DNA of 64,000 nt, taken from NCBI RefSeq assembly GCF_000332975.1, contig NZ_BANR01000006.1, positions 179,521 to 243,520 on the forward strand. The letters are read 5' to 3'. This DNA comes from Gordonia aichiensis NBRC 108223. Lineage in GTDB: Bacteria; Actinomycetota; Actinomycetes; Mycobacteriales; Mycobacteriaceae. Positions 37,480 through 47,861 of this stretch are shown in pieces. A program made the position numbers and the translations under genes. Below the pieces are notes generated by a model. It saw only the letters and a program-made list of their open reading frames with translations. It did not search any database and was not told where the DNA came from. Numbering within the stretch: position 1 is the stretch's first letter; every line of letters begins with the position of its first letter.

Positions 37480-38047
37480 GCCCTCCTGCCTTCCTCAGCT
37501 GTTCCTTCAATTTCGCCAATGCTCGGTGTTGCGCGACGCGGACCGCGCCGGGCGTGCTCCCCACGGCCTCGGCGGTCTCCTCGGCGGACAGTCCGACGAC
37601 CAGGCGCAGGATGAGCACCTCACGCTGCTTCTCCGGAATCAGAGCGAGCAGCGCCTTCATCTGTCTACTGGCATCGGCGTCGAGTGCGCTCTGCTCTGGT
37701 CCTCCGGTCATCTGGACGACCTCAGGGAGCTGCTCGACGGGATCGGCCTTCACGCGACCGGCGACGCGCATGGCATCGGCGACCTTGTGCGCGGCAATGC
37801 CGTACACAAAAGCCATGAACGGTCGGCCCTGGTCCTGATACCGGGGCAGCGCGGTCATGACAGCCATAAGGGCCTCCTGCGCCACGTCGTCAGCGGAGAA
37901 CAAATGGCGTTCTCCGGCACCGATTCGCCCTCGGCAGTAGCGCACAATGGGTTCCTGCACACTTTCGAGGACTGACGTGAGTGCGACCCGGTCGCCCGAC
38001 GCGGCTGCGCGGACGGCTTCGTCTAACTCAACACCTGTCAGTTTCAT
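37460..38047 (-). CDS. sigD: ECF RNA polymerase sigma factor SigD
   Basis: 195 residues from ATG 38047 (MKLTGVELDEAV). Region 2 covers FSADDVAQEALMAVMTALPRYQDQGRPFMAFVYGIAAHKVADAMR; region 4 covers IPEKQREVLILRLVVGLSAEETAEAVGSTPGAVRVAQHRAL. This is the SigD family of M. tuberculosis (Rv3414c), a stationary-phase and stringent-response-linked sigma factor. The next gene encodes its membrane anti-sigma factor; the gene upstream is the Rv3415c-like protein, 41 bp away. Confidence 0.93.
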   Translation of the reverse strand: MKLTGVELDEAVRAAASGDRVALTSVLESVQEPIVRYCRGRIGAGERHLFSADDVAQEALMAVMTALPRYQDQGRPFMAFVYGIAAHKVADAMRVAGRVKADPVEQLPEVVQMTGGPEQSALDADASRQMKALLALIPEKQREVLILRLVVGLSAEETAEAVGSTPGAVRVAQHRALAKLKEQLRKAGGHDERRA

Positions 38048-38088
38048 CGTCAGTTGAGATCCCCGTGTTACACGTTTGTGTTGGCTGA

Positions 38089-38928
38089 TCAATCGGGTCG
38101 TGATGGGTCCAGCGGTGGCCGTCGGAACGGCATCCCCCGATCAACAAGCATGTCATGCAAGCGGGTGATGCCCGCAATCGTCGTATCGGACGTGTCACCC
38201 AGGCCGTGCAACAACGACGTCGACGCCCAGGTCAGAGGCACAAACCCGCCCGCCTCGGCCCGGTTGACGCATGACTTTGCCACCGTATACGCCTCAGATG
38301 CTTTCTCGGTGGCCGCCGCGGCGATCAGAGCAGTCTTGATGTGATGGCGCTCATGATCCGGCGACACAGAGGACATCATCATCTGGGCCTCTCCGATCAG
38401 GCGACGTCCCCGCTCCCCGTCACCGGTGCAGATCGCGAGTTCGGTGCCGACCCAGCGCTCTCGTACGAGCGGTCGGACTTTTGTGACGAAAGCCGTCCAC
38501 TCGCCAAGGGCGGGGTTGCCGACGGCGGTGTCCGTGTTCACCAGCGCACGTGCCCGCGCGAGGAGACGAGCAGACGAATCGAAGCGAAAGCGGCCGAGAG
38601 CATCGGCCGCCAGGCCCACGAGGGCATCGTGGGCGGCGACGCGAACCCATGGATCGGTCGAGCCGAACGGATCGGCGAGTTCGGCGAGCGCCGCGGCGTC
38701 GAATCCCACGGCGAGATCGTGCCTGCCCGATTGTCGGTACAGAGACCCTGTGGTGCTCCACGCCAGTGAGACCACGTCGGCTGCGTCGGCAACTCGCGCA
38801 CGGTCGCGGAGCTGCGACAGCATGGTCAGCGCCGCAGCACCGTCGCCGAATCCTCCGCGTTCGACGGCTCGCCACCATTGCTTTCGCAGCGAACTCTCGC
38901 CTTTTCCGTGGTTCACGTCACTTCTCAT
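38089..38928 (-). CDS. Conserved hypothetical helical-repeat protein (Rv3415c-like)
   Basis: 279 residues, rich in Ala and helical, with TPR-like character (repeated A/L-rich helices such as AADVVSLAWSTTGSLYRQSGRHDLAVGFDAAALAELAD). It has no TM segment or signal peptide. The length and the position between sigD and whiB3 match Rv3415c. Its function is unknown; a protein-interaction role is inferred only from the helical repeats. It may form one transcript with sigD and rsdA. Confidence 0.82.
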   Translation of the reverse strand: MRSDVNHGKGESSLRKQWWRAVERGGFGDGAAALTMLSQLRDRARVADAADVVSLAWSTTGSLYRQSGRHDLAVGFDAAALAELADPFGSTDPWVRVAAHDALVGLAADALGRFRFDSSARLLARARALVNTDTAVGNPALGEWTAFVTKVRPLVRERWVGTELAICTGDGERGRRLIGEAQMMMSSVSPDHERHHIKTALIAAAATEKASEAYTVAKSCVNRAEAGGFVPLTWASTSLLHGLGDTSDTTIAGITRLHDMLVDRGMPFRRPPLDPSRPD

Positions 38929-39367
38929 GCTTCCGTTTTCCTGAATTTAACGTGCCGTCACAATTCTTTAATCCGAGCCCAACGTCACGTGCACATGATG
39001 AATACATTTCCTACGTGTTACCCCGACGTTCCGGGGCAGACAGCCGCCTACGATCGCATTTTCGCTCGTGCAGAGTGAAATCAATCGGTATCGGCGCACT
39101 TCACGCCGCCTCCTGCAGCATCGCGCAGGGTCGTTGCAGGTGGTGCGGACGACCTGTGGTAGCCCACACCGGTGACACAACATTTCGTTAACAACGATGG
39201 AATTTTTTGAACGATCTTGTCCTCGGGACGCACTATTGACGCTGTTTCCGCCGTCCGCTTAATGTTTGCGTTGCAAGCCGAAAGCGGCGATGCGCCAGTG
39301 TGGTTCCCCGGTTTCACGATCGGTGGAGCAGTGCAGCGGTACCTCGAAAATCGAAGGAGTTCGTGCC
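38929..39367. other. Long intergenic region upstream of whiB3
   Basis: 439 bp between the divergent Rv3415c-like gene and whiB3. It holds a likely whiB3 promoter (next entry) and is less G+C-rich than the coding DNA, with T- and A-runs near 39200. Small ORFs here, such as a 26-codon one from 38998, have no recognisable features and no clear ribosome site. A leader of about 95 bases before whiB3 would follow the promoter. Confidence 0.6.
39236..39265 (+). promoter_or_regulatory. Probable sigma-A-type promoter of whiB3
   Basis: TTGACG (39236-39241) and TAATGT (39260-39265) are separated by 18 bp, close to the -35 and -10 consensus. It is about 100 bp before the whiB3 start. Confidence 0.5.
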
Positions 39368-39664
39368 ATGCCTCAGCCAAATCATCTCCCCGGACCTAAC
39401 GCCGATATCTGGGATTGGCAGATGCAAGGCCTATGTCGTGGCGTCGACTCGTCGATGTTCTTCCATCCCGACGGCGAGCGGGGACGGGCACGGGCACAAC
39501 GTGAGCGTCGTGCAAAGGAAATGTGTCACCAGTGCCCGGTCATCGCGCACTGCCGTGAGCACGCGCTCGCCGTCGCCGAGCCCTACGGCATCTGGGGCGG
39601 ACTGTCGGAGTCCGAACGCAGCATGTTGATGAAGCGTGGCGTCGGACGTCGCATCGCGAGCTGA
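39368..39664 (+). CDS. whiB3: WhiB3-like iron-sulfur redox regulator
   Basis: 98 residues. Four conserved cysteines bind a redox-sensitive 4Fe-4S cluster: Cys23, Cys53, Cys56, Cys62 (C-x29-C-x2-C-x5-C). The GIWGGL turn (about 74-79) and the basic C-terminus KRGVGRR follow, needed for contact with sigma factor and DNA. AAGGAG lies before the ATG. Its location between the sigD cluster and groEL1 is that of M. tuberculosis whiB3 (Rv3416), which senses NO, O2 and redox state and controls lipid synthesis. The same role is inferred here. Confidence 0.93.
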   Translation: MPQPNHLPGPNADIWDWQMQGLCRGVDSSMFFHPDGERGRARAQRERRAKEMCHQCPVIAHCREHALAVAEPYGIWGGLSESERSMLMKRGVGRRIAS

Positions 39665-39723
39665 CCGAGCCCGCGCAGTACACCGGCTCACACGAGCGGG
39701 CACCACAGAAGAGCAGACACGGC

Positions 39724-39764
39724 AAGGAGCCCGGGCGACCGCAATGGATCCGCCCGGGCTCCTT
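39724..39764. terminator. Bidirectional terminator-like hairpin
   Basis: AAGGAGCCCGGGCG (39724-39737) pairs perfectly with 39751-39764 over 14 bp, with a 13-base loop. It lies between the convergent whiB3 and groEL1 genes and can end both transcripts. Confidence 0.88.
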
Positions 39765-39808
39765 CGTCTCTGACCGGCAGTCGGTGTCAGACCGCTCGGT
39801 CGACTCGC

Positions 39809-41443
<1,635 letters not shown>

Positions 41444-41474
41444 CTACTTGGATTGAATGGGGGCACAACGTAAG

Positions 41475-41508
41475 CCGCCCCGGGGTCTGTGTACAGACCC
41501 CGGGGCGG
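41475..41508 (-). terminator. Strong hairpin between groES and groEL1
   Basis: CCGCCCCGGGGTCTGT (41475-41490) pairs with 41493-41508 over 16 bp around a GT centre. On the transcript it follows the groES stop and precedes groEL1. It could act as a partial terminator or processing signal that makes groES message more abundant than groEL1. Confidence 0.75.
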
Positions 41509-41535
41509 AACGACCACACGTTGGTCCGTGGGCTG

Positions 41536-41835
41536 TTACTTGCCGATCACCGCGAGCACGTCGCGGGACGAGAGGATCAGGTACTCCTCGCCGGCGTACT
41601 TGATCTCGGTGCCGCCGTACTTGCTGTAGATGACGGTGTCGCCTTCTTTGACGTCGACAGGGACGCGATTGCCCTGCTCGGTGACACGTCCCTCGCCGAC
41701 GGCGATGACGGTGCCCTCCTGGGGCTTCTCCTTGGCGGTGTCCGGGATGACCAGACCGGATGCGGTGGTCGTCTCGGCCTCCACAGCCTGCACCAGGATC
41801 TTGTCCTCAAGCGGCTTGATGTTCACGCTCGCCAC
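41536..41835 (-). CDS. groES: 10-kDa co-chaperonin GroES
   Basis: 99 residues. The start is GTG 41835, giving [16 protein letters not shown], the conserved beginning; ATG 41859 would add eight unusual residues. The mobile loop [21 protein letters not shown] and the C-terminal [17 protein letters not shown] are typical. It forms the lid of the GroEL cage. Transcription is probably controlled by HrcA through the CIRCE element at 41938-41964. Confidence 0.96.
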   Translation of the reverse strand: MASVNIKPLEDKILVQAVEAETTTASGLVIPDTAKEKPQEGTVIAVGEGRVTEQGNRVPVDVKEGDTVIYSKYGGTEIKYAGEEYLILSSRDVLAVIGK

Positions 41836-41937
41836 GATGTGAGTCCTCAACTTTCTCATCTGAGAAACGATGTATGTGTTTGCGGGCCCTGCACGAAACC
41901 TCGTCGTCGCGGGTGCCGAGGTTCACTTCAGTGCCTA

Positions 41938-41964
41938 CTGGCACTCTATACGTGAGAGTGCCAG
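41938..41964. promoter_or_regulatory. CIRCE element (HrcA operator)
   Basis: CTGGCACTC, nine bases, then GAGTGCCAG: a perfect inverted repeat of the CIRCE type, 103 bp upstream of the groES start. It is followed by ACTCAAG (41966-41972), one half of an HspR HAIR site; the other half is poorly matched. Heat-shock control by HrcA is well known for this arrangement. Confidence 0.92.
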
Positions 41965-42003
41965 CACTCAAGAGGCCTGGGTGCAACGTCGTACATCCAC
42001 TCG

Positions 42004-43527
42004 TCAGACACGCGCCGGAACACGACGCGACAGCCACGATGCCACGAGCGCCCCGATCAGACCGGCCACGGCGAGCGCGCTGACCACCCAGATCGCCGTC
42101 GACATTCCGCCGAGTAAGTGGCCGTGCTCCGATTTTTCGGTCGAACTGGCCAACACCGCGGTGATGACAGCGAGCATCACCGCTCCCCCGACCTGAACAC
42201 TCGTATTGACCAGACCCGACGCCAACCCCTGCTCATGGTCGGCGACGCCCGCGGTGCCCTGCGAGTTGATCGAGGGGAAGCACAACGCGAAGCCCACACT
42301 CAGCAACACGATCGTCGGAAGCAGGAAGTCGACGTAGGACATGCCGGGCTGCACACGGGAGAACCACAGGTAGCCGCCGAGGAACGCTGCGAATCCCGCA
42401 ACGAGAAGCAACGGCGTGGGCACGCGGTCGAGCACCCGGTCCATTCGAATCGCACTCGCCACCACGATGACGCCTGCGGGCAGGAAGGCCAGCGCCATCG
42501 CCAGCGGCGACCAGCCCAGCGAGTCCTGCAGGTACAGGGTGACCACGAACTGGAAGGCAACATAGCCGCCGAACATCAGCGCCCCGGACAGGTTGGCATG
42601 CACCAGCAACATCGAGCGCAGAATCCCCGGTCGGACCAGTGGGTGACGGTGGCGGAACTCGACGACGACGAACGACAAGCCCAGCACCACAGCTGCCACG
42701 AATGACGCGATGGTCACGGGAGCCGCCCAGCCGACCTCGGGAGCCCGCACAACCGCGAAGACCAGCAGCAACAGCGCGCCCGTACTGGTGAGCGCACCGA
42801 GAGCGTCGAACTGACTCAGACGCATCGGCGTTCGCGGCGCTCTGGGGATCACTCGCAGGCCCGCCACGAGCAGCAGCAGTGCGACCGGCCCCGGGAAGAG
42901 CAGGGTCGCCCGCCAGGACAGTTCGGTCAGCAGCCCGCCGAAGACCAGCCCGAGCGAGAAGCCGCTCGCGCCGCAGACGGTATAGATGCTGAACGCCTTG
43001 TTACGCGCGGGACCCTCGGCGAACGTCGTCGTGATAATCGACAGACCAGCAGGAACCGTGAACGCCGCGGCGATGCCCTTGACGAACCGAAGGCCGATGA
43101 TCACGCCGGTGATGTCGACGACGGCGCTCGCGACGGACGCGACGCCGAAAACCCCGAGAGCGACGAGGAAGACCCGACGTCGGCCGAAGAGGTCACTGGC
43201 CCTGCCGCCGAGAAGTAACAGCCCGCCGTAACCGAGGACGTAGGCGCTCACGATCCACTGGAGCTGCGACTGCCCCATGTGCAGATCCGTGCCGATCGAC
43301 GGGAGTGCGACGCCGACCATCGAGATGTCGAGGCCGTCGAGGAACAGCGCCCCCGCCAAGACGACCAGGAGTATCCATACCCTGCTCGTCCAACCGGACG
43401 CCGAGGTGATGTGCAGGTCCGATGACGGTTCGGGGTGTACCGATTGGGTGTCGTGCGCCTGCTCGGCTGTGGCGCCGGCCGAGACAGACCTGTTCGCGAT
43501 GACCACGTCGTGTGTGTTGTGTGCCAT
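42004..43527 (-). CDS. MFS efflux transporter, DHA2 (14-TM) type
   Basis: 507 residues from ATG 43527 (MAHNTHDVVIANRS); an in-frame ATG at 43551 sits inside the operator region. About 50 polar residues precede TM1 (VWILLVVLAGALFLDGLDISMVGVALPSI), whose LDxxxVxVALP-like pattern and the following GRASDLFGRRRVFL loop mark the DHA2 drug:H+ antiporters. About fourteen TM segments follow. It is divergent from a MarR regulator with palindromic DNA between them. Likely a multidrug or solvent efflux pump; substrate unknown. Confidence 0.85.
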   Translation of the reverse strand: MAHNTHDVVIANRSVSAGATAEQAHDTQSVHPEPSSDLHITSASGWTSRVWILLVVLAGALFLDGLDISMVGVALPSIGTDLHMGQSQLQWIVSAYVLGYGGLLLLGGRASDLFGRRRVFLVALGVFGVASVASAVVDITGVIIGLRFVKGIAAAFTVPAGLSIITTTFAEGPARNKAFSIYTVCGASGFSLGLVFGGLLTELSWRATLLFPGPVALLLLVAGLRVIPRAPRTPMRLSQFDALGALTSTGALLLLVFAVVRAPEVGWAAPVTIASFVAAVVLGLSFVVVEFRHRHPLVRPGILRSMLLVHANLSGALMFGGYVAFQFVVTLYLQDSLGWSPLAMALAFLPAGVIVVASAIRMDRVLDRVPTPLLLVAGFAAFLGGYLWFSRVQPGMSYVDFLLPTIVLLSVGFALCFPSINSQGTAGVADHEQGLASGLVNTSVQVGGAVMLAVITAVLASSTEKSEHGHLLGGMSTAIWVVSALAVAGLIGALVASWLSRRVPARV

Positions 43528-43539
43528 GCCGAGAACTAT

Positions 43540-43558
43540 ATGCATGTGCATTCAATGC
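43540..43558. promoter_or_regulatory. Candidate MarR operator between efflux pump and regulator
   Basis: Two overlapping palindromes: ATGCATGTGCAT (43540-43551) and GCATTCAATGC (43548-43558). They are 13-31 bp before the MFS start and about 60-78 bp before the MarR start, well placed to repress both. Confidence 0.6.
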
Positions 43559-43617
43559 GTCTACATTAATTGCAGTCACATCGTTTGCCCGCGCATATAT
43601 TGACGACGGAGGGTAGG

Positions 43618-44037
43618 ATGCGGGTCATGACCAAGGCGGTGACATCTTCCGACGCCCTCGCCGCCGCGTGGCGTGATCTCTCCATCCGCTACAACAAGGT
43701 GCTCTGCTCACTCGATCGTGAGCTACAGAGCAAGCACAATCTCTCCTCGAGCGAGTTCGAAGTACTCGAGGTGCTTGCCGAGTCCGACGATCATCAGGCG
43801 CGTATGAGCGACCTCGCCAGCGGCGTGCATCTGAGCCAGAGCGCGTTGTCGCGCGTCGTGGCTCGCTTGGAGAAGGACGGCCTCGTCTCTCGGACGATGT
43901 GCACCGCGGATCGTCGTTCCGTGTTCGCGAAACTCACCTCGACCGGCGAGGAACGCTACGCGCAGGCTCGCCCCACGCAGCGTGAGACTCTGGCCTCACT
44001 GACCGACGGATGCCCACAACTACTGCGCGAGGAGTGA
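43618..44037 (+). CDS. MarR-family transcriptional regulator
   Basis: 139 residues. The winged helix is MSDLASGVHLSQSALSRVVARLEKDGLVSRTMCTADRRSVFAKLT, with the MarR wing. Cys at CSL (near 32) and TMCTADRR (near 99) could allow thiol sensing, but that is speculation. ATG 43618 has GGAGG five bases upstream; ATG 43627 is the other candidate. It is divergent from the DHA2 exporter and probably represses it. It converges with tsaD after 10 bp. Confidence 0.88.
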   Translation: MRVMTKAVTSSDALAAAWRDLSIRYNKVLCSLDRELQSKHNLSSSEFEVLEVLAESDDHQARMSDLASGVHLSQSALSRVVARLEKDGLVSRTMCTADRRSVFAKLTSTGEERYAQARPTQRETLASLTDGCPQLLREE

Positions 44038-44047
44038 CGTCGCCCGT

Positions 44048-45097
44048 TCAGCGCTCCTGCGAGACCTGAACGCTCAGACCGGGATCGGTGGCCACCGTCA
44101 ACGGGGACGCCTGCGCGCCACCGGCGATCACGTGAGCACCGAGCGTCGCGATCATCACACCGTTGTCGGTACAGAGCCGAGGTTTCGGGACGCGGAGCGT
44201 GATACCCGCCGCAGCGCAACGCTCCTGGGCGAGCGACCGGATTCGGGAGTTGGCCGTCGCACCCCCACCGAGCACCAACGTGTCGACGCCCAGATCAGTG
44301 CAGGCCCGAACCGCCTTCAGTGTCAGCACGTCTGCCACCGCCTCCTGAAACGACGCCGCGACGTCGGCAACCGGCACGTCGACCCCGTCGCGACGACACT
44401 TCTCGACGTGGCGTGCCACTGCTGTCTTCACTCCGGAGAACGAGAAGTCGTAGCGCGCGTCGCGGGGTCCGGTCATACCGCGGGGGAATTCGATCGCGTG
44501 CGGATCACCTTGTGCCGCAGCCTTGTCCAGCGCGGGGCCGCCGGGGAAACCGAGATCGAGCAGTCGTGCGACCTTGTCGAACGCCTCACCTGCCGCGTCG
44601 TCGACAGTTGTACCGAGTTCGACGATCGGATCTGCCAGGTCGGTGACGTGGAGCAGATGCGTGTGGCCGCCGGAGACGAGCAGCGCAACGCACTCGGGCA
44701 TCGGGCCGTGTTCGAGAGTATCAACCGCGACGTGCCCGCCGAGGTGGTTCATCGCGTACAACGACACATCCCAGGCCAGCGAATACGCCTTGGCCGCAGC
44801 GACTCCGACCAGCAGGGCGCCGGCCAGTCCCGGCCCGATCGTGACGGCGATGGCGTCGGGTTTGTCGATGCCGGCGGTCTCCCGCGCTCGCTGCATCGCG
44901 GGCACGATCGCCTCGAGGTGCGCGCGCGAAGCGATCTCGGGAACCACGCCCCCGAACCGTGCGTGCTCGTCAACACTCGACGCCACCTCGTCGGCCAGCA
45001 ACGTCACCTCGCCGGGCGCGTCGCCCACGCCCGGCGTCCACTCGACGATCCCGACACCCGTTTCGTCGCACGAACTCTCGACGCCCATCACGATCAT
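44048..45097 (-). CDS. tsaD: tRNA threonylcarbamoyladenosine transferase TsaD
   Basis: 349 residues of the ASKHA fold. Transfers threonylcarbamoyl from the adenylate to A37 of ANN-decoding tRNAs. It begins [19 protein letters not shown], has the metal-binding MNHLGGH and the ATP-binding VSGGHTHLL and [14 protein letters not shown]. It is the last gene of an operon in which each gene overlaps the next; TsaB and TsaE, its partners, are encoded upstream. Orthologue of Rv3419c (gcp). Confidence 0.96.
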   Translation of the reverse strand: MIVMGVESSCDETGVGIVEWTPGVGDAPGEVTLLADEVASSVDEHARFGGVVPEIASRAHLEAIVPAMQRARETAGIDKPDAIAVTIGPGLAGALLVGVAAAKAYSLAWDVSLYAMNHLGGHVAVDTLEHGPMPECVALLVSGGHTHLLHVTDLADPIVELGTTVDDAAGEAFDKVARLLDLGFPGGPALDKAAAQGDPHAIEFPRGMTGPRDARYDFSFSGVKTAVARHVEKCRRDGVDVPVADVAASFQEAVADVLTLKAVRACTDLGVDTLVLGGGATANSRIRSLAQERCAAAGITLRVPKPRLCTDNGVMIATLGAHVIAGGAQASPLTVATDPGLSVQVSQER

Positions 45098-45591
45098 GCG
45101 GGATCACCTCCGCGCCCCGAGACCGAAGGACGTGCCATGGTGTAGGCGTCGGCGCCGGAGGGCTGATAATAGTTGCGGCGGACGCCGCGCTGTACGAACC
45201 CGTTGCGCTCATAGAGCGCGATGGCCGTCTCGTTGTCGGTTCTGACCTCGAGATAGACAGGTGCATCTGCGGCGTCGGCAACGGCGAGCATCTCGGCGAG
45301 AAGCGCACGTCCGTAGCCGAGTCCACGATGACTCGGAGCAACAGCGATGGTGTGGATCTCGCACTCGAAGGCGCCTTCGCTGCCCAGCGTCGAAATCCCC
45401 GCATACCCTACGACCTCGCCACCGGGTATCTCGCGTGCCGCGAAGTATCGGTTGTACGGTGCGTTCAGCTCGGCACGAAATGCCGTTGCCGGCCACGGTG
45501 AATCGCCGACGAACATCTCGCGCTCGAGAGATGCGCATCTCGGGATGTCCGAGTAGTCCAAGAGATCGATGAGCAGCTCGTGGGTGGTCAC
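45094..45591 (-). CDS. rimI: Ribosomal protein S18-alanine N-acetyltransferase RimI
   Basis: 165 residues of the GNAT fold. The acetyl-CoA loop is [15 protein letters not shown], and the C-terminal [28 protein letters not shown] is the RimI signature. RimI acetylates the N-terminus of S18, and in actinobacteria it is regularly found between tsaB and tsaD. It overlaps tsaD by 4 bp at its end and tsaB by 4 bp at its start. Confidence 0.93.
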   Translation of the reverse strand: MTTHELLIDLLDYSDIPRCASLEREMFVGDSPWPATAFRAELNAPYNRYFAAREIPGGEVVGYAGISTLGSEGAFECEIHTIAVAPSHRGLGYGRALLAEMLAVADAADAPVYLEVRTDNETAIALYERNGFVQRGVRRNYYQPSGADAYTMARPSVSGRGGDPA

Positions 45592-46292
45592 TTCGGGATC
45601 ACCGCCTTGTCTCGCTGGTCTTTTCGTTCGACGGCATCCGGCCGACGGAGATACAGCGGGGCGAGCGGGCCCGGCTCCGTGCCCGACACGACGTCGCGCG
45701 CGCCGGCCAGGAGCAGACCCCGCGCCGTCGGTGTACTCACGAGCGACGGTTCGCCCTGCCAGCCGCTGAGCTCGAGATGACTCGGCGAGCCTGCGGCCGC
45801 ATCGACCGGTTCTGCCGCAAGCGAGTGCGCGACAACAGAAGGGGCTGCCACATCGGGGCCACTGATCCGCGCACCGTCTGAGTAACGCGCCCAGTAGACC
45901 TCGCGGCGTCGGGCGTCGGTCACCACGACCATCGATGCAGCGGAGGCGACATGCTGCGCGGCGTCGGCGGCTATCGCGTCCAGGGAACAGATGCCGTAGA
46001 CCGGAAGGCCAAGTGCGTCACCGAATCCCGCCCCGGTCGCCATGCCGACCCGCAGCCCCGTGAACGGCCCGGGACCGCACCCGACCACGACCGCATCGAG
46101 TGCCTCGCGGCGTACGCCCGCCTCGTCGAGCGCCTCGGACATCAGCGTCGTCAGTATCTCCGCGTGCCGCCGATGGTCTGCGACCGCGCGCTCGGCCGCG
46201 ACGCGCACGAACCCATCGCCGTCGACCGTCCCGACACCGGTCACCACCACGTCGGTGGCGGTGTCGATGACGAGCACCGTCATCTCATCCAT
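45588..46292 (-). CDS. tsaB: tRNA threonylcarbamoyladenosine biosynthesis protein TsaB
   Basis: 234 residues, ASKHA-like and shorter than TsaD (VLVIDTATDVVVTGV, CGPGPFTGLRVGMATG). TsaB is the non-catalytic partner that scaffolds TsaD and TsaE. The two starts MDEM and M at +3 codons are both possible. It overlaps tsaE by 8 bp. Counterpart of Rv3421c. Confidence 0.93.
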   Translation of the reverse strand: MDEMTVLVIDTATDVVVTGVGTVDGDGFVRVAAERAVADHRRHAEILTTLMSEALDEAGVRREALDAVVVGCGPGPFTGLRVGMATGAGFGDALGLPVYGICSLDAIAADAAQHVASAASMVVVTDARRREVYWARYSDGARISGPDVAAPSVVAHSLAAEPVDAAAGSPSHLELSGWQGEPSLVSTPTARGLLLAGARDVVSGTEPGPLAPLYLRRPDAVERKDQRDKAVIPK

Positions 46293-46737
46293 CTATCCAA
46301 CTCCATTGCGCGTGCCGGACATCGGTGTCGGGATCGCGCCGCAACCGCACCAGCAGGTGCCGTTCGGCGAGACGTTCCGCAACGCCTTCGCCCCATTCGA
46401 CCACGACGACCGCGTCCTCGAGATCAGTGTCGAGATCGAGCGCATCCAATTCGTCGAGGCCACCGAGACGGTAGGCATCCACATGCACCATCCCGGGACC
46501 ATCGGGCGACCCCGGCTTGTGTTCACGGGCGATGATGAACGTCGGCGAGGACACCCGGCCGACCACGTGGAGCCCTGCGGCGATCCCGCGCGCCATCGCT
46601 GTCTTGCCGGCTCCGAGCGGACCGTCGAGGATGACCACGTCGCCCGCCGAGAGTTCCCGTGCGAGTTCGACTCCCAGTGCCTCGGTGTCGGAGACATCGG
46701 GAAGATCGCGACTGCCGACAGTACCGGTGCCGCTCAT
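46285..46737 (-). CDS. tsaE: tRNA threonylcarbamoyladenosine biosynthesis ATPase TsaE
   Basis: 150 residues. P-loop GPLGAGKTAMARGIAAGL, then SPTFIIAREH and VHVDAYRLGGLDELDALDLD, which fit TsaE. Its ATPase activity resets the TsaB-TsaD complex. It overlaps tsaB and the upstream hydrolase gene. Counterpart of Rv3422c. Confidence 0.93.
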   Translation of the reverse strand: MSGTGTVGSRDLPDVSDTEALGVELARELSAGDVVILDGPLGAGKTAMARGIAAGLHVVGRVSSPTFIIAREHKPGSPDGPGMVHVDAYRLGGLDELDALDLDTDLEDAVVVVEWGEGVAERLAERHLLVRLRRDPDTDVRHAQWSWIDG

Positions 46738-47861
46738 CGCCGCCTGCCCAACAACGGAATTCGACGGCGCCGCGGCTGCGGACGTGCCACCCTCGATCGT
46801 TCGACGAGGTCGGCGATCGCGTCGGTCACCCGGTCGGGCTGCTCCATCAGCACCATGTGACCCGCACCGTCGACGATGTCGAGGCGCGAGTCGTCGCCCA
46901 GATCGCCGAACATGTGCAGCGAGTTGGGCAGTGGCGTCATCTGGTCCGCGGTCCCGCAGACGACGGCGGTCGGGACCGCCGCGATCACGGGGAGCCCCAT
47001 CGATTCGTCGTGACGCTCCAGCGCGTTCAAGAAACTGACGACAGTCGAGATCGGCGTGTTCTGGATCATCTTCTCCACGGCTCGGCCCAGTGCGGGACTG
47101 TGGAAGTCCGGACCGAAACTCGCAGACACCAGGACCGGCTCGAGAACGAGCCTGGTGAGGTCGCGGCCTGCCTCGATCATCCGCGGCGTCCGACGAACCG
47201 TTGCGCGGAACGCGTCGACCAGCGGATTACGCAGTCCGCGCGCGAGGCCCGCCTCGGTCAGCCCACGGGCCGCGGTGGCAACCAGCGCGACGCCTGCCAC
47301 CGGACCATCCGGCCCGAAGAGCTCCGAGTGTCGTCGCGCCAGTGCCATGATCGACATTCCGCCCATCGAATGTCCGCACAGGACAACAGGTCCCGCCGGC
47401 GCGACGGTCCGCATCACCGCGGCGACGTCGTCAGCGATCTGGGCGATGGTGCAGGTCTCGGGAGGCGCCGCGTCAGACTTTCCGTGCCCCCGATGGTCGA
47501 AGAACACCAACCTGATTCGACGTTGCGCCCAGTGCTGAGCGAGATCGAATCGCTGAAAGTGCCACGACGCCATACGCAAACTGAATCCATGCACGAAGAG
47601 AACCGTCAGCTCGGGCGTCTCACCGGGGCCGATGCCGCCCAGGTCGACGGTGCGCACCGCGAGCGCCAATCCGTCGTCGGTGGTGACCGTCGACGCCGCG
47701 TCGGAGTAGATGGCGGTGAAATCGATTCCCGCATACGCGTCGCCGATGCTGTCTCGACGGCGACGCGCCAACGCCCGACCGGCACCCGACACGGCAAGTC
47801 CGCCCAGTGCCCCGAGGCCGCCAAGTCCCGCAACCAGCCCCAGCCGCTCGTACGCCTTCAC
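46734..47861 (-). CDS. Alpha/beta-hydrolase of the alr-tsa operon
   Basis: 375 residues. An N-terminal segment with a short hydrophobic stretch (LVAGLGGLGALGGLAVSGAG) suggests membrane association. The alpha/beta-hydrolase core has oxyanion loop VHGFSLRMASWHF, nucleophile Ser in LCGHSMGGMS, acid near CGTADQMTPLP and His in DGAGHMVLMEQP. A basic Pro/Arg tail ends the protein. The gene overlaps alr and tsaE by 4 bp each. The esterase or lipase substrate is unknown; its fixed place beside alr in this order is notable, but no link to t6A synthesis follows. Confidence 0.85.
   Translation of the reverse strand: MKAYERLGLVAGLGGLGALGGLAVSGAGRALARRRRDSIGDAYAGIDFTAIYSDAASTVTTDDGLALAVRTVDLGGIGPGETPELTVLFVHGFSLRMASWHFQRFDLAQHWAQRRIRLVFFDHRGHGKSDAAPPETCTIAQIADDVAAVMRTVAPAGPVVLCGHSMGGMSIMALARRHSELFGPDGPVAGVALVATAARGLTEAGLARGLRNPLVDAFRATVRRTPRMIEAGRDLTRLVLEPVLVSASFGPDFHSPALGRAVEKMIQNTPISTVVSFLNALERHDESMGLPVIAAVPTAVVCGTADQMTPLPNSLHMFGDLGDDSRLDIVDGAGHMVLMEQPDRVTDAIADLVERSRVARPQPRRRRIPLLGRRR

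Noticed and set aside
38968..39183. 71-residue Cys/Arg-rich frame in the gap upstream of whiB3
   Set aside because: No ribosome site, odd composition, and it covers the region expected to hold promoters.
41952..41972. Possible HspR (HAIR) site next to CIRCE
   Set aside because: Only the right half ACTCAAG matches; the left half is too different to call a site.
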